Positions 25,317-34,147 of a stretch of DNA of 64,000 nt are shown one piece after another. Positions within the stretch are counted from its first letter, which is position 1; each line of letters opens with the position of its first letter. Both the position numbers and the translations under genes were made by a program. This DNA is from JAAOZP01 sp038848185 (lineage in GTDB: Archaea > Thermoproteota > EX4484-205 > JAAOZP01). The notes under the pieces are model-generated. The model saw only the letters and a list, made by a program, of their open reading frames with translations. It was not told where the DNA came from and did not search any database. The DNA lies in contig JAWCNV010000003.1 in the NCBI GenBank assembly GCA_038848185.1, forward strand, positions 1-64,000, read 5' to 3'.

Positions 25317-26531
25317 CTATCGTTGAACTCTCAGTGCTTCTACTCCAGGAAGCTTCTCCCCGGAGAGATAGCTTATTAAGGCTCCTCCTGCAGTGCTCAC
25401 GAAGCCGATTTTACCGTGTACACCAGCCTTCTCAAGCGCTGAGATCGAGTGTCCACCACCTACGACGGTAAAAGCCTTTGAAGAGGCTGCTGCCCTATAT
25501 AGTTCTAAGGTGCCTTTGGCAAAAGAATCCTCCTCGAAGACGCCCACGGGACCGTTGAAAACAATCGTGCTAGCATTCCCCAGTTCTCGAGAGTAAACTC
25601 TTATTGTCTCTGAGCCTATGTCTTTCAACGGGTGTTCCACAGGCAGCTGGGAAACCATGTATTCAACCCTTTCACCATCTGAATCAACAGCGTAATCATA
25701 CGGTAGCATTATGCTTTGAGAATGCTTCCCAAGTATTTTAGAAGCAGCGTCCCGGAACTTGTCCAAGCCCTTCTCCACTATTAGTTGGGATGTGACGCTT
25801 CCAAGCCTGAATCCTGCAGCCTCATGGAATACTTGCGCTATCATCCCGCCCAGCAGAACCCTGTCAGCGATACCTTTGTCGAGAACATTCTCAATGACTT
25901 TGAACGTCTCCTTAGCCTTAGCCCCCCCTAAGACGTAGAGGCAGGGTTTCGAAGGGTTGTCAACCACTTTTTCAAGAGCTTTAAGCTCCCTCTCCATAAC
26001 TCTTCCCGCTGCCGAGGGTAATACTGCTGTGAAACCTATTACTGAAGCATGAGCCCTGTGGGAGGCGGAGAAAGCATCATTCACAAAGAAGTCTGCGAAG
26101 GGGGCTAGAGTTGACACGAGCCTACCCCTAGCATGCTCCTCAGCCGTCTTAGTCTCAGTCTCCTCATCAAGCATCCTGACGTTTTCAAGCAGGAGTGCTT
26201 CACCAGGCTTAAGCCCCCTGATGGCGTTGATAGCGTTCATCCCTATAATATCGTCAACATACTTAAGGTTTGGAACATGCTTCAACATAGCTATGTGATG
26301 CCTGCTGAAATCTGTGAAATCAGGATCACCCTTCCTACCCTGATGCCCAAGTATCACAACCTTCGCATTCTTCCTGAGAAGCTCATTAATGGTTTCAGAA
26401 TGCTCCCTCATTCTCGAATCATCTATGATATCAAGCGTCTGAGGGTCAAGAGGAGAGTTTATGTCAATCCTTAGGATAACGGTTCTCCCATTGAACTCGA
26501 AGTCGTCCAGAGTCCTGAACTTTAAAGCCAT
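25317..26531 (-). CDS. pgk: Phosphoglycerate kinase
   Basis: A 404-residue PGK, catalysing 1,3-bisphosphoglycerate + ADP to 3-phosphoglycerate + ATP. Visible features are RIDINSPLD near 21 (substrate-binding), LGHQGRKGDPD near 61, the Lys-containing GGAKAKETFKVIEN near 208, and the nucleotide-binding GPVGVFEEDSFAKGT and VGGGHSISAL near the C-terminus. ATG start. It stands alone, 182 bases before the large surface protein. With the two PFK-like genes it supports an Embden-Meyerhof type pathway or gluconeogenesis. Confidence 0.94.
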   Translation of the reverse strand: MALKFRTLDDFEFNGRTVILRIDINSPLDPQTLDIIDDSRMREHSETINELLRKNAKVVILGHQGRKGDPDFTDFSRHHIAMLKHVPNLKYVDDIIGMNAINAIRGLKPGEALLLENVRMLDEETETKTAEEHARGRLVSTLAPFADFFVNDAFSASHRAHASVIGFTAVLPSAAGRVMERELKALEKVVDNPSKPCLYVLGGAKAKETFKVIENVLDKGIADRVLLGGMIAQVFHEAAGFRLGSVTSQLIVEKGLDKFRDAASKILGKHSQSIMLPYDYAVDSDGERVEYMVSQLPVEHPLKDIGSETIRVYSRELGNASTIVFNGPVGVFEEDSFAKGTLELYRAAASSKAFTVVGGGHSISALEKAGVHGKIGFVSTAGGALISYLSGEKLPGVEALRVQR

Positions 26532-26651
26532 CTCCCTATCGGTTAGAATAGCAGAAGGGGCTTTTTAAGCTTCTCCCTAAACATTTCTCAATAGGCGTTT
26601 CACGATCACTCCATAGTTAGGCCGAATTGTGAAAATTTTTATACGTTAACC

Positions 26652-26906
26652 ATGCTGATTATCAGCGGGTTCGCTTTGTACAGATGGTGTCGTAGACGAG
26701 GAGGACCTGGAAGACCCATGAAACCCAGGTTCATAGATTTCAGGCCGGGTACAATTATGTTTATTCCATCATCAGGACAGCCAATTGGAAGCCGTGAACC
26801 AATCTACATGAGTTACGATGAATACGAGGCTTTTCGCCTTATTTATTACGAGAAGATGAATCAGGAGGAAGCTGCCAAACACATGAAGGTTCCTCCGGAG
26901 CACTGA
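26652..26906 (+). CDS. Truncated DUF134-family DNA-binding protein
   Basis: CRRRGGPGRPMKPRFIDFRPG followed by MSYDEYEAFRLIYYEKMNQEEAAKHM is the N-terminal two-thirds of DUF134, a small helix-turn-helix family. The protein then ends at KVPPEH, exactly where the recognition helix should begin; neither other frame continues the family. The likely start is the TTG at 26676, because a TATA-like TTTTTATACG lies at about 26635-26644, too close to serve the ATG at 26652. It is probably a degenerate gene, or a protein that lost its DNA-recognition part. Confidence 0.65.
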   Translation: MLIISGFALYRWCRRRGGPGRPMKPRFIDFRPGTIMFIPSSGQPIGSREPIYMSYDEYEAFRLIYYEKMNQEEAAKHMKVPPEH

Positions 26907-26996
26907 TCTTAATCATAATCATAATTGCCCCACGACTGTTGAAAATATAGTTGCACTCTGAAACTCCGATTTAAGTTTAAAGCTTCAAACGCGAAA

Positions 26997-27007
26997 TCTT
27001 TAAAAAG
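26997..27007 (+). promoter_or_regulatory. TATA box upstream of acs
   Basis: Reads TCTTTAAAAAG, centred about 35 bases upstream of the acs ATG at 27038. No Shine-Dalgarno is seen at the start, so a short or absent leader is likely. Confidence 0.5.
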
Positions 27008-27037
27008 ACACAAACTAGCCTGTGCCCGAGATAAAAC

Positions 27038-29074
27038 ATGGAGCAAAAAGTAGAACTTTATAGAGAATTCAAAGAATACATCATACCTCCATCATGGAAG
27101 GACAGGGTTTGGAGCCAAGAGGATTTCAAAAAGTTCTATGAGGAAACTGTTAAGAATAAAGAGGCGATTGAGAAGTGGTGGGGCAAGTGGGCGGAGCAAC
27201 TGCCTTGGACCAAAAAATGGGAAAAAGTTTTGGATGACAGTAAACCACCTTTCTACAGGTGGTTCGTTGGTGGGGAGACAAACCTAGCTTACTTATGTGC
27301 AGATTGGCAGATTGAAAACGGGAGGAAGAATAAGATTGCATTAATATGGGAGGGGGAGCCCATCGACGAGGTTACTGGCTCGCCTAAGGATATTAGAAAA
27401 TTCACCTATTACGATTTGTATAGGATCTCCAGTAGGATTGCCTTAGCCCTAAAGCAGAAGCTGGACGTGAATAGGGGGGAGATCGTAACCTTCTACTTGC
27501 CAATGATCCCGGAACTGCCGTTTTACATGCTTGCAGTCCAAAGGATAGGTGCGAAACACAGCATAGTCTATAGTGGGTTCAGCGCCGTTGCTTTAGCAGA
27601 CAGGGTAGAGGCTGCGGGTTCTAGGATAATAGTGACGGCTGACGGCCTCTACCGAAGAGGGAAGATAGTTAAAATAAAGGAGATAGTTGATGAGGCTGTT
27701 AAAATACTTGAAGGCAGAGGCTACAAAATAGAGAAGGTAGTTGTCGTTAGAAGAACGGATAGAACAGATGTTCCTTTCAACGATAAGAGGGATATTTGGC
27801 ATCATGACCTGACGGCGGACATATCTGAAAACGCTAAGGTTGAAACAGTGCCTTGCCCGTCAGACGACTTCTCCTATGTGCTCTACACCTCGGGGACAAC
27901 AGGTGCTCCTAAGGGCGCCCAGTCACCCATCGGTGGCTATGCTGTCGGCCTCTACGCGACGATGAAGATGATATTTGATGTGAGGGATGACGATATCTAC
28001 TGGTGCACCGCGGATATAGGATGGGTGACAGGGCACTCCTACATAGTTTACGGGCCCTTTATGGTAGGCGCCACAACAGTGATGTATGAGGGAGCCCCGG
28101 ATTATCCGGCTCCAGACAGATGGTGGAGCATAATAGAGAGGTATGGTGTCACTATTTTCTACACGGCGCCGACAGCAGTTAGAATGCTTATGAGGTTCCC
28201 GGAGGAAAACGTGAAGAAGCACGATCTCTCCACTCTCAGGATTACGCATACTGTGGGCGAGCCTATAAATCCAGAGGCTTTCAGATGGCTCTACACCAAG
28301 GTCTGCAATAGTAATGTTGTTTGCTCCAGCACTTGGTGGATGACTGAGACAGGACACATATTGACTGGGCACTTCCCGGGGCTTGGAAAGATCTTCCCGC
28401 TTAAACCGGGAACCAACGGATACTTGATCCCAGGGGTGAAGGGCGATGTCATAGATGAGGATGGGAAGCCGTGCCCGCCAGGTGTGAGGGGTTACTTCGT
28501 AATAAAGAGTCCTTGGCCCGGGATGCTCATGACGCTTTACAAGGATCCGAACAGGTATGTCGACGTTTACTGGAAGAGGTGGGAAGGGTGTTTCTGGACA
28601 GGCGATTACGCGGTTAAGGATCCTGATGGGTATTTCTGGATTCTGGGAAGAGCTGATGACGTTATCAAGGTCGCTGGCCACAGGATAGGGACGGCGGAAG
28701 TTGAATCCGCGATGGTTCTGCATCCTGCAGTTGCTGAATCAGCGTGCGTCGGTAAGCCGGATGAGCTGAAGGGAGAGCTTCCATTAATATTCGCAGTGCT
28801 TAAGCACGGGTATACGGGTACCCCCGAGCTTGAGAAAGAGTTAAAGATGCATTTGAGGAATACCATTGGTCCACTCGTAGCGTCGGACGCAATCATAGTC
28901 TTCATTAACGCGGTTCCGAAGACTAGGAGCGGAAAGATTATGAGAAGATTGCTGAGGGCAGTAGTAGCTAACAGACCACTTGGAGACGTAACAACGCTGG
29001 AGGACGATACTGCTGTGAAGGAGGCAACTGAAGCATATAAGATGATACAAGAGGCTCTCGCGAGGAGTAGGTGA
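27038..29074 (+). CDS. acs: AMP-forming acetyl-CoA synthetase
   Basis: A 678-residue acyl-CoA synthetase of the Acs type, making acetyl-CoA from acetate, ATP and CoA. YTSGTTGAPKGAQ near 282 is the P-loop, GWVTGHSYIVYGP near 326 is the family motif, STWWMTETG near 431 is the A5 region, and GRADDVIKVAGHRIGT near 538 is the hinge. PKTRSGKIMRRLLR near 627 contains the catalytic lysine that acetylation usually controls. Propionyl- or acryloyl-CoA synthetases look alike, so the acid is not certain. An OFA-family transporter follows 28 bases later, suggesting joint uptake and activation of a carboxylate. Confidence 0.92.
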   Translation: MEQKVELYREFKEYIIPPSWKDRVWSQEDFKKFYEETVKNKEAIEKWWGKWAEQLPWTKKWEKVLDDSKPPFYRWFVGGETNLAYLCADWQIENGRKNKIALIWEGEPIDEVTGSPKDIRKFTYYDLYRISSRIALALKQKLDVNRGEIVTFYLPMIPELPFYMLAVQRIGAKHSIVYSGFSAVALADRVEAAGSRIIVTADGLYRRGKIVKIKEIVDEAVKILEGRGYKIEKVVVVRRTDRTDVPFNDKRDIWHHDLTADISENAKVETVPCPSDDFSYVLYTSGTTGAPKGAQSPIGGYAVGLYATMKMIFDVRDDDIYWCTADIGWVTGHSYIVYGPFMVGATTVMYEGAPDYPAPDRWWSIIERYGVTIFYTAPTAVRMLMRFPEENVKKHDLSTLRITHTVGEPINPEAFRWLYTKVCNSNVVCSSTWWMTETGHILTGHFPGLGKIFPLKPGTNGYLIPGVKGDVIDEDGKPCPPGVRGYFVIKSPWPGMLMTLYKDPNRYVDVYWKRWEGCFWTGDYAVKDPDGYFWILGRADDVIKVAGHRIGTAEVESAMVLHPAVAESACVGKPDELKGELPLIFAVLKHGYTGTPELEKELKMHLRNTIGPLVASDAIIVFINAVPKTRSGKIMRRLLRAVVANRPLGDVTTLEDDTAVKEATEAYKMIQEALARSR

Positions 29075-29102
29075 GCCTCTTCCATCTGCAGGAAGATCAT
29101 GA

Positions 29103-30362
29103 ATGAAGAATTCAAAGATAGTGGGCACTATTTCAGAGAGGAAACGATGGTTTCTAATCGCTACCGGGTTTCTGATTAATCTGTGTTTAGGTGCCATCTA
29201 TTCTTTCAGCATTTTCAGGAAGCCTTTGGAAAGCTTTTGGGAGATAAGTGCTACGCAGAGCGGTTTTCCGTTCATGGTTTTTCTAGCGGTTTTCGCAGTC
29301 ATGATGGCGGTAGCAGGAGGATTAATCGGAAAATGGGGTCCTAGGAAGACTAGTTTACTGGGTAGCCTTCTAGTCAGCTTTGGATGGATAGGGGCAAGTT
29401 TTTCACCAAACATAGATTTTTTGACGATCCTCTATGGGGTAATCGGTGGAGCCGGTGTTGGAATCTCCTATGGCTGTCCCATCGCGGTCGCAGCCGCATG
29501 GTTCCCTCATAAGAGTGGCCTTGCCATAGGTTTGACGGTTATGGGTTTCGGATTATCAGGCCTCATCATAGCTCCGATCATGGGTGGATTAATAGAGTCC
29601 TTTGGACCATTACAAACCTTTCTTTACTCAGGCATCGGATTCCTAGTTGCATTGATTATCCTTTCCCTGCCTTTGAGTTTTCCCCCATCCGCAGGTTCTC
29701 CTAAAGTAGGAGCCGCAGCAAGTACCGCAAGCTTGGGAACTAGAATAGAGATGGATAGGGGTCAAATAATCAGAACAAGAAGATTCTATACCCTTTGGAT
29801 AACTTTCACAATAGGGTGTTTAGCAGGCTTGATGGCAATAGGGATAGCTTCACCCTTTGGAATAGAGGTTGCGAAGCTTGACGCCACAACAGCAACGTTT
29901 TCTATCTCACTGTTCTCAATATTCAACGGGATTGGGAGACCAGTATTCGGCATGGTTTCAGACAAGGTCGGCCCCAAGAAAAGCGTGTTAACATCCTTCT
30001 GTTTGGTTTTAGCAGCCTCCGCAGCCCTATACTTCTTTGGCGAGGGAAATGTACTCCTCTACCTGATTGCCTTCGGCACATTATGGATGAACCTTGGTGG
30101 ATGGCTTGCCATGGCCCCCACGATAACAAAAATATTTTTCGGCACGAAATATTACTCGCAGAACTATGGGCTAGTATTTACAGCCTACGGTGCTGGAGCA
30201 ATCATAGGTACCTTTATGTCAGGTATTCTCAAGGACATGACAGGATCTTACTTAGCTGTGCTCCCGTTAGTGATGGCGTTAAGCACCATAGGCATCGGGA
30301 TAACATTCCTCGGGTTAGAGCCAGCCGTTAAACGTGAGAACAGTCTAGCTCAACGCACGTAG
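29103..30362 (+). CDS. MFS transporter, oxalate/formate antiporter (OFA) family
   Basis: A 419-residue membrane protein with about 12 hydrophobic helices. LGAIYSFSIFRKPLESFWEIS, GKWGPRKTSLLG and GGAGVGISYGCPIAVAAAWFPHKSGLAIG are typical of OFA-type MFS carriers, which exchange small carboxylates such as oxalate, formate, acetate or lactate. A second MFS loop motif is FGMVSDKVGPKKS near 283. It directly follows acs with 28 bases between, so the two are probably co-transcribed and the substrate may be the acid that Acs activates. The actual substrate is inferred from context only. Confidence 0.85.
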   Translation: MKNSKIVGTISERKRWFLIATGFLINLCLGAIYSFSIFRKPLESFWEISATQSGFPFMVFLAVFAVMMAVAGGLIGKWGPRKTSLLGSLLVSFGWIGASFSPNIDFLTILYGVIGGAGVGISYGCPIAVAAAWFPHKSGLAIGLTVMGFGLSGLIIAPIMGGLIESFGPLQTFLYSGIGFLVALIILSLPLSFPPSAGSPKVGAAASTASLGTRIEMDRGQIIRTRRFYTLWITFTIGCLAGLMAIGIASPFGIEVAKLDATTATFSISLFSIFNGIGRPVFGMVSDKVGPKKSVLTSFCLVLAASAALYFFGEGNVLLYLIAFGTLWMNLGGWLAMAPTITKIFFGTKYYSQNYGLVFTAYGAGAIIGTFMSGILKDMTGSYLAVLPLVMALSTIGIGITFLGLEPAVKRENSLAQRT

Positions 30363-30384
30363 ATCTATATTTTAAAACACGCGC

Positions 30385-31638
30385 CTAATCCCAGTCGTAT
30401 GCAGACTCATCCTTGTTGAAAGTGTAATGTATGGTTCTGAACCTGTTTGCAAGCATCCTAACCTCCTCCCTGACAGCGTCAGCAGAATCTGGAGACTTGA
30501 CGACCCTGGCGATCAACCCGCCTACAGCCTTCATCTCCTCCTCACCCATACCCAGCCTAGTGACCTCCTGTACTCCAAGCCTTATGCCACTAGCCATTGT
30601 TTCAGACCTGTCTGTTGGCAGAGGCGTCATGCTTGTTATTATGTTAGACTTCTCAAGGTTTTTAGAAACCTCTAGGGCAGTAGCCTCCTTAACCTTGAAA
30701 ATTACTTGATGAGACTTCGTAAACCCTTTATCAGCACACAGAACGTTAACCCCATTATTATAGAGGGATTCTGCAAGCGCCTGTGCATTGCTCACAACCT
30801 TCTTAGCGTATTCGGATCCGAACGCAAGGAACTCGGCAAGAGTATAGGCTAGTGCTGCAACCCTGTTAATATGATGATTGTTTATCATGCTTAGTGCAAG
30901 CCTGTCGATCACGTCGCCGTAAGGCCTTTTGCAGAGCACTATACCACCCTGCGGGCCGAAGAATGTTTTATGCGTGCTACCAGTTATTACAGCTGCACCC
31001 TCTCTCAACGGGTCTTGGAAGCATCCGCCCGCTATGAGGCCCAGAACGTGAGCACCATCGTAAACAACCACAGAGTTAACGTCTGACGCAGTCTCAGCGA
31101 TCTCCCTGACCGGCTGTGGGAAAAGCAGTTCAGATGCTCCAAGCATTATCATCTTGGGCATGACCTTCGCGATCATCTTCCTAGACTGGTCAATGTCTAC
31201 GTTATACTCGTCAAAGTTGAAGGGAAGCGGAACCATGCTGACCCCATGGTATCTTGAAACCTCTCTGAAACTACTGTGTCCACCGTCGATAACGCTTAAA
31301 CCCATCATGGTGTCACCCGGCCTTGTGAAAGCACCTATTGCAACAATGTTCGCAACAGTGCCTGAAACAGGCAGAGTGTTAACATGTTCAACTCTGAAAA
31401 GTTTTCTAGCGAGAAACTGGGTTAACTCCTCGAGCTTATCTATGTATTCACATCCCCTATACATCCTCTCGTATAGGAAGCCCACGGCATACCTGTGACC
31501 CATATCGGAGGTTAGAAGCTTCCTTACGCCTCTACTAGTAATGTTTTCACTAGCGATAAGGTTTAGAGAAGAGGCTCTGAAAGCATGGTGGTTTTTAACT
31601 GTCTCGAACACTTCGTCTGCAAGACTTTTCTCCGACAA
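30385..31638 (-). CDS. glyA: Serine hydroxymethyltransferase
   Basis: A 417-residue PLP enzyme that converts serine and a pterin C1 carrier to glycine and methylene-pterin. The PLP lysine lies in GSTHKTFFGPQGG near 222. SLNLIASEN near 24 and GHRYAVG near 47 are the family motifs, and YDGAHVLGLIAGG near 193 provides the PLP-ring Asp. The start is TTG at 31638. In archaea the cofactor may be folate or a methanopterin. It is convergent with the OFA transporter, 22 bases apart. Confidence 0.93.
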   Translation of the reverse strand: MSEKSLADEVFETVKNHHAFRASSLNLIASENITSRGVRKLLTSDMGHRYAVGFLYERMYRGCEYIDKLEELTQFLARKLFRVEHVNTLPVSGTVANIVAIGAFTRPGDTMMGLSVIDGGHSSFREVSRYHGVSMVPLPFNFDEYNVDIDQSRKMIAKVMPKMIMLGASELLFPQPVREIAETASDVNSVVVYDGAHVLGLIAGGCFQDPLREGAAVITGSTHKTFFGPQGGIVLCKRPYGDVIDRLALSMINNHHINRVAALAYTLAEFLAFGSEYAKKVVSNAQALAESLYNNGVNVLCADKGFTKSHQVIFKVKEATALEVSKNLEKSNIITSMTPLPTDRSETMASGIRLGVQEVTRLGMGEEEMKAVGGLIARVVKSPDSADAVREEVRMLANRFRTIHYTFNKDESAYDWD

Positions 31639-31662
31639 TTACTCGGGCTTGAAGCAGGCAGA

Positions 31663-31674
31663 CCTTTAAAAAGT
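31663..31674 (-). promoter_or_regulatory. TATA box upstream of glyA
   Basis: The minus strand reads ACTTTTTAAAGG, centred about 31 bases upstream of the glyA TTG. This is a normal archaeal position for a nearly leaderless transcript. Confidence 0.5.
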
Positions 31675-31733
31675 TTCTGAATTAAAAAGAGGCTTCACAC
31701 ATAAATATCCGCATTACGGAGTAGAAAACGGTA

Positions 31734-32984
31734 GTGGAACTTATGAAGCATAGGGTTAACCTGAAGGTTGGGAAAACCATGCTGGTAGACGGGCCCGCCA
31801 CCGTCCAAGTGGTTAACGGGATTGTTAACGTTATGGGTGCTGTCTTCGCAGAGGGTAGTGCGATAAAGATTAGGAGGTTCAGGAGAACACCCTTCTATGC
31901 TGAGCAGTCTGAGGCAGAACTTACTGTAGATGGAGAAAAATACCGGGTGGTGGAAGGCTCGACAATACCAGGAAGCTGGACCCAGTGTGCTGAGAAAACA
32001 ATGGGTGATGAAGCACCCCTTATCGCCATAGTTGGAGAGTCTGACTCCGGTAAGACAAGCCTTGCAGTATTCTTGGTGAACTACTATCTTAATTTCCACG
32101 GGGAGGTCGGTATCGTCGACGGGGACCCGGGGCAGAATGATCTCGGGATACCTGGCACAGTGAGTGCCGGAGTTGTGAATAAGGGTTTAAGCGACCTCTC
32201 CCAGGTTAAGCCAGAGATAATCGAGTTCATAGGTTTAACAGCCCCTGAGACAGGGGTTGAGGATTTGAATGAAGCTATTGCTAAGACTGTTAGAAAGCTT
32301 AGGGAGAAGGGTTTGAGTAAAACGGTTTTGAACACCGATGGCTGGGTTGATTCCAAGGGTTTAAGGCATAAGGCTGAGCTCATGAGGATGGTTAAACCCA
32401 GCTTCATAGTCTCGCTGCTCGAAGGAGAGCAATCCTCAATATTCATGAGGGAGCTTGACCCAAGCATTAAGATAACACAGGTTGAGAAATCGCTGTACGT
32501 TAAGAGGAGGAGCAGAATACACAGGAGGCTTCTGAGGACGCAGAATTACATGAAGCATTTCTCAAGGTCTAGAACGGTGAGGACAACGCTTCAAGAAGTA
32601 GGCTTCCTGAACCACCCGTTTCTAAACGGGGAGCCTATAGCGGTTTCCAAGGAGCTGGATGACATGAAGCTCAGCATTCTTGAAGCCAAGCAATACATGG
32701 GAGTGACTTATGTAAGAGTTAGGGAGAAGCTGGATGAGCCTGTAATCGTGAACGTTGATGGGAAGAAGTTTCTCATACTGGGAGAGAACTGGGAGAAAGG
32801 GCTTCTAGTAGGATTGGGAAAAGAGAATAAAATAATAGGAGTAGGAATATTAGAATCCTTAACAGGTAACGAGGTTACTGTGAAAACCGCGTTGACAACC
32901 AAGTTCGACTTAATCAAGCTTGGCGAGATAAAGCTTGACCCGGGTTTCAACGAGAAGAGTTTTCACTGGAAGCCTAGAGAATAA
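31734..32984 (+). CDS. Clp1/Grc3-type polynucleotide 5'-kinase
   Basis: A 416-residue P-loop RNA/DNA 5'-kinase of the Clp1/Grc3/NOL9 family. An N-terminal beta domain (1-90) is followed by Walker A VGESDSGKTSL near 99-109, the DGDPGQNDLG motif near 128 that places the metal and nucleotide, and NTDGWV near 201 (clasp region). The C-terminal beta domain follows. Crenarchaeal homologues phosphorylate 5'-OH ends of RNA and DNA and are thought to act in tRNA or rRNA maturation. The start is GTG at 31734; an ATG three codons later is also possible. Confidence 0.88.
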   Translation: MELMKHRVNLKVGKTMLVDGPATVQVVNGIVNVMGAVFAEGSAIKIRRFRRTPFYAEQSEAELTVDGEKYRVVEGSTIPGSWTQCAEKTMGDEAPLIAIVGESDSGKTSLAVFLVNYYLNFHGEVGIVDGDPGQNDLGIPGTVSAGVVNKGLSDLSQVKPEIIEFIGLTAPETGVEDLNEAIAKTVRKLREKGLSKTVLNTDGWVDSKGLRHKAELMRMVKPSFIVSLLEGEQSSIFMRELDPSIKITQVEKSLYVKRRSRIHRRLLRTQNYMKHFSRSRTVRTTLQEVGFLNHPFLNGEPIAVSKELDDMKLSILEAKQYMGVTYVRVREKLDEPVIVNVDGKKFLILGENWEKGLLVGLGKENKIIGVGILESLTGNEVTVKTALTTKFDLIKLGEIKLDPGFNEKSFHWKPRE

Positions 32985-33069
32985 GCTCATGCTTCAAGCT
33001 TCATTAACCCGAATTTATTTTTCGAAACAATCCTTTTTAATAATCTAGGTTTCAGATAAGCTGTTAACT

Positions 33070-34098
33070 CTATGATGTTAAAGCGTTCTTAAGCTCTATC
33101 AGAGATCTGTCAACAAGCTTAGTATCTGCAACAGCCTCCGAGAGATCGACGCTAATGATCTCCGTACCTTTTAATGCGACCATCTTGCCGAAAACACCCT
33201 TCTTGACAAGCTCCACAGCAGCGTAGCCGAGCCTTGTGGCAAGAACCCTGTCGAACGCTGTTGGAGGCATGCCTCTTATTATGTGAGCAGGAGCAACAGC
33301 CCTTGTTTCGAAGCCAGTTGCCTTCTCAATCTCCTTAGCGAGAAAGTCGCCTATCCCGCCTAAATACACGTGTCCATACTGATCCACCTTAGTATCCTTC
33401 GTTATTGGCCCTTGGTAGTCAGCGATTAAAGCACCCTCCGCAACAACTATTGTTAAACTATCCTTTCCCTCAGCCTTCTTCTTTTTAACGAACTCTACGA
33501 CATCACTTATCTTGAAGGGCTCCTCAGGTAGAAGTATTAGGTCAGCGCCTGCAGCAAGCCCTGAGTGCAACGCTATCCAGCCAGCGTGACGACCCATTAT
33601 TTCAACAACCATAATCCTGTCATGCGATCTTCCTGTTGTCTTCAAGGATTCGATTGCTTGCATAGCAGCGTTAACAGCCGTGTCGAAGCCGAAGGTGTAG
33701 TCAGTACCTTTAAGATCATTATCAATCGTTTTTGGAACCCCAATGACTTTTAAACCGGCTTCATGCAGCTTCCTAGCTGCCGTTAGAGTATCGTCTCCAC
33801 CTATAGCTATTAAAGCGTCTAAGCCAAGCTTCCTAAAGTTCTCCACGCATTTACTCATCGTCGCCTCATCCTTCGCCGGGTTTGTCCTAGAGGTTTTTAT
33901 CACGGTGCCTGCTTCCCCCACCTTGTCCTCGACATCGCTGTAGCGTAGTGGGACGCTATCCATCTTGAGGAGGCCAGCCCACCCGTATCTTATGCCGACG
34001 ACCTCATACCCGTATTGCTCAGCCCTCTTTAAAACAGCTCTTATAACAGCGTTTAACCCCGGTGCGTCGCCTCCGCCTGTTAACACGCCTATCTTCAT
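33070..34098 (-). CDS. 6-phosphofructokinase, PfkA family, PPi-type signature
   Basis: A 342-residue PFK-A family protein. GVLTGGGDAPGLNAVIR forms the N-terminal phosphate loop, GGDDTLTAA (101-109) and PKTIDND (123-129) surround the active site, and MGRHAGWIAL near 167 contacts fructose 6-phosphate. Asp104 and Lys124 are the residue pair associated with pyrophosphate-dependent enzymes; ATP-type enzymes have Gly at both. So it probably runs fructose 6-phosphate phosphorylation reversibly with PPi. Most archaea use ADP-dependent or other kinases, so a PFK-A is noteworthy. A second paralogue is at 49043-50005. Confidence 0.88.
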   Translation of the reverse strand: MKIGVLTGGGDAPGLNAVIRAVLKRAEQYGYEVVGIRYGWAGLLKMDSVPLRYSDVEDKVGEAGTVIKTSRTNPAKDEATMSKCVENFRKLGLDALIAIGGDDTLTAARKLHEAGLKVIGVPKTIDNDLKGTDYTFGFDTAVNAAMQAIESLKTTGRSHDRIMVVEIMGRHAGWIALHSGLAAGADLILLPEEPFKISDVVEFVKKKKAEGKDSLTIVVAEGALIADYQGPITKDTKVDQYGHVYLGGIGDFLAKEIEKATGFETRAVAPAHIIRGMPPTAFDRVLATRLGYAAVELVKKGVFGKMVALKGTEIISVDLSEAVADTKLVDRSLIELKNALTS

Positions 34099-34147
34099 TT
34101 TTCGACCACCGTTGGAATGATTGCTTCGTTGAAAGAGGATTTAACCT

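Noticed and set aside
27923..28723. A 266-codon minus-strand frame opposite acs
   Set aside because: It is antisense to a highly conserved acetyl-CoA synthetase; composition is typical of a shadow frame.
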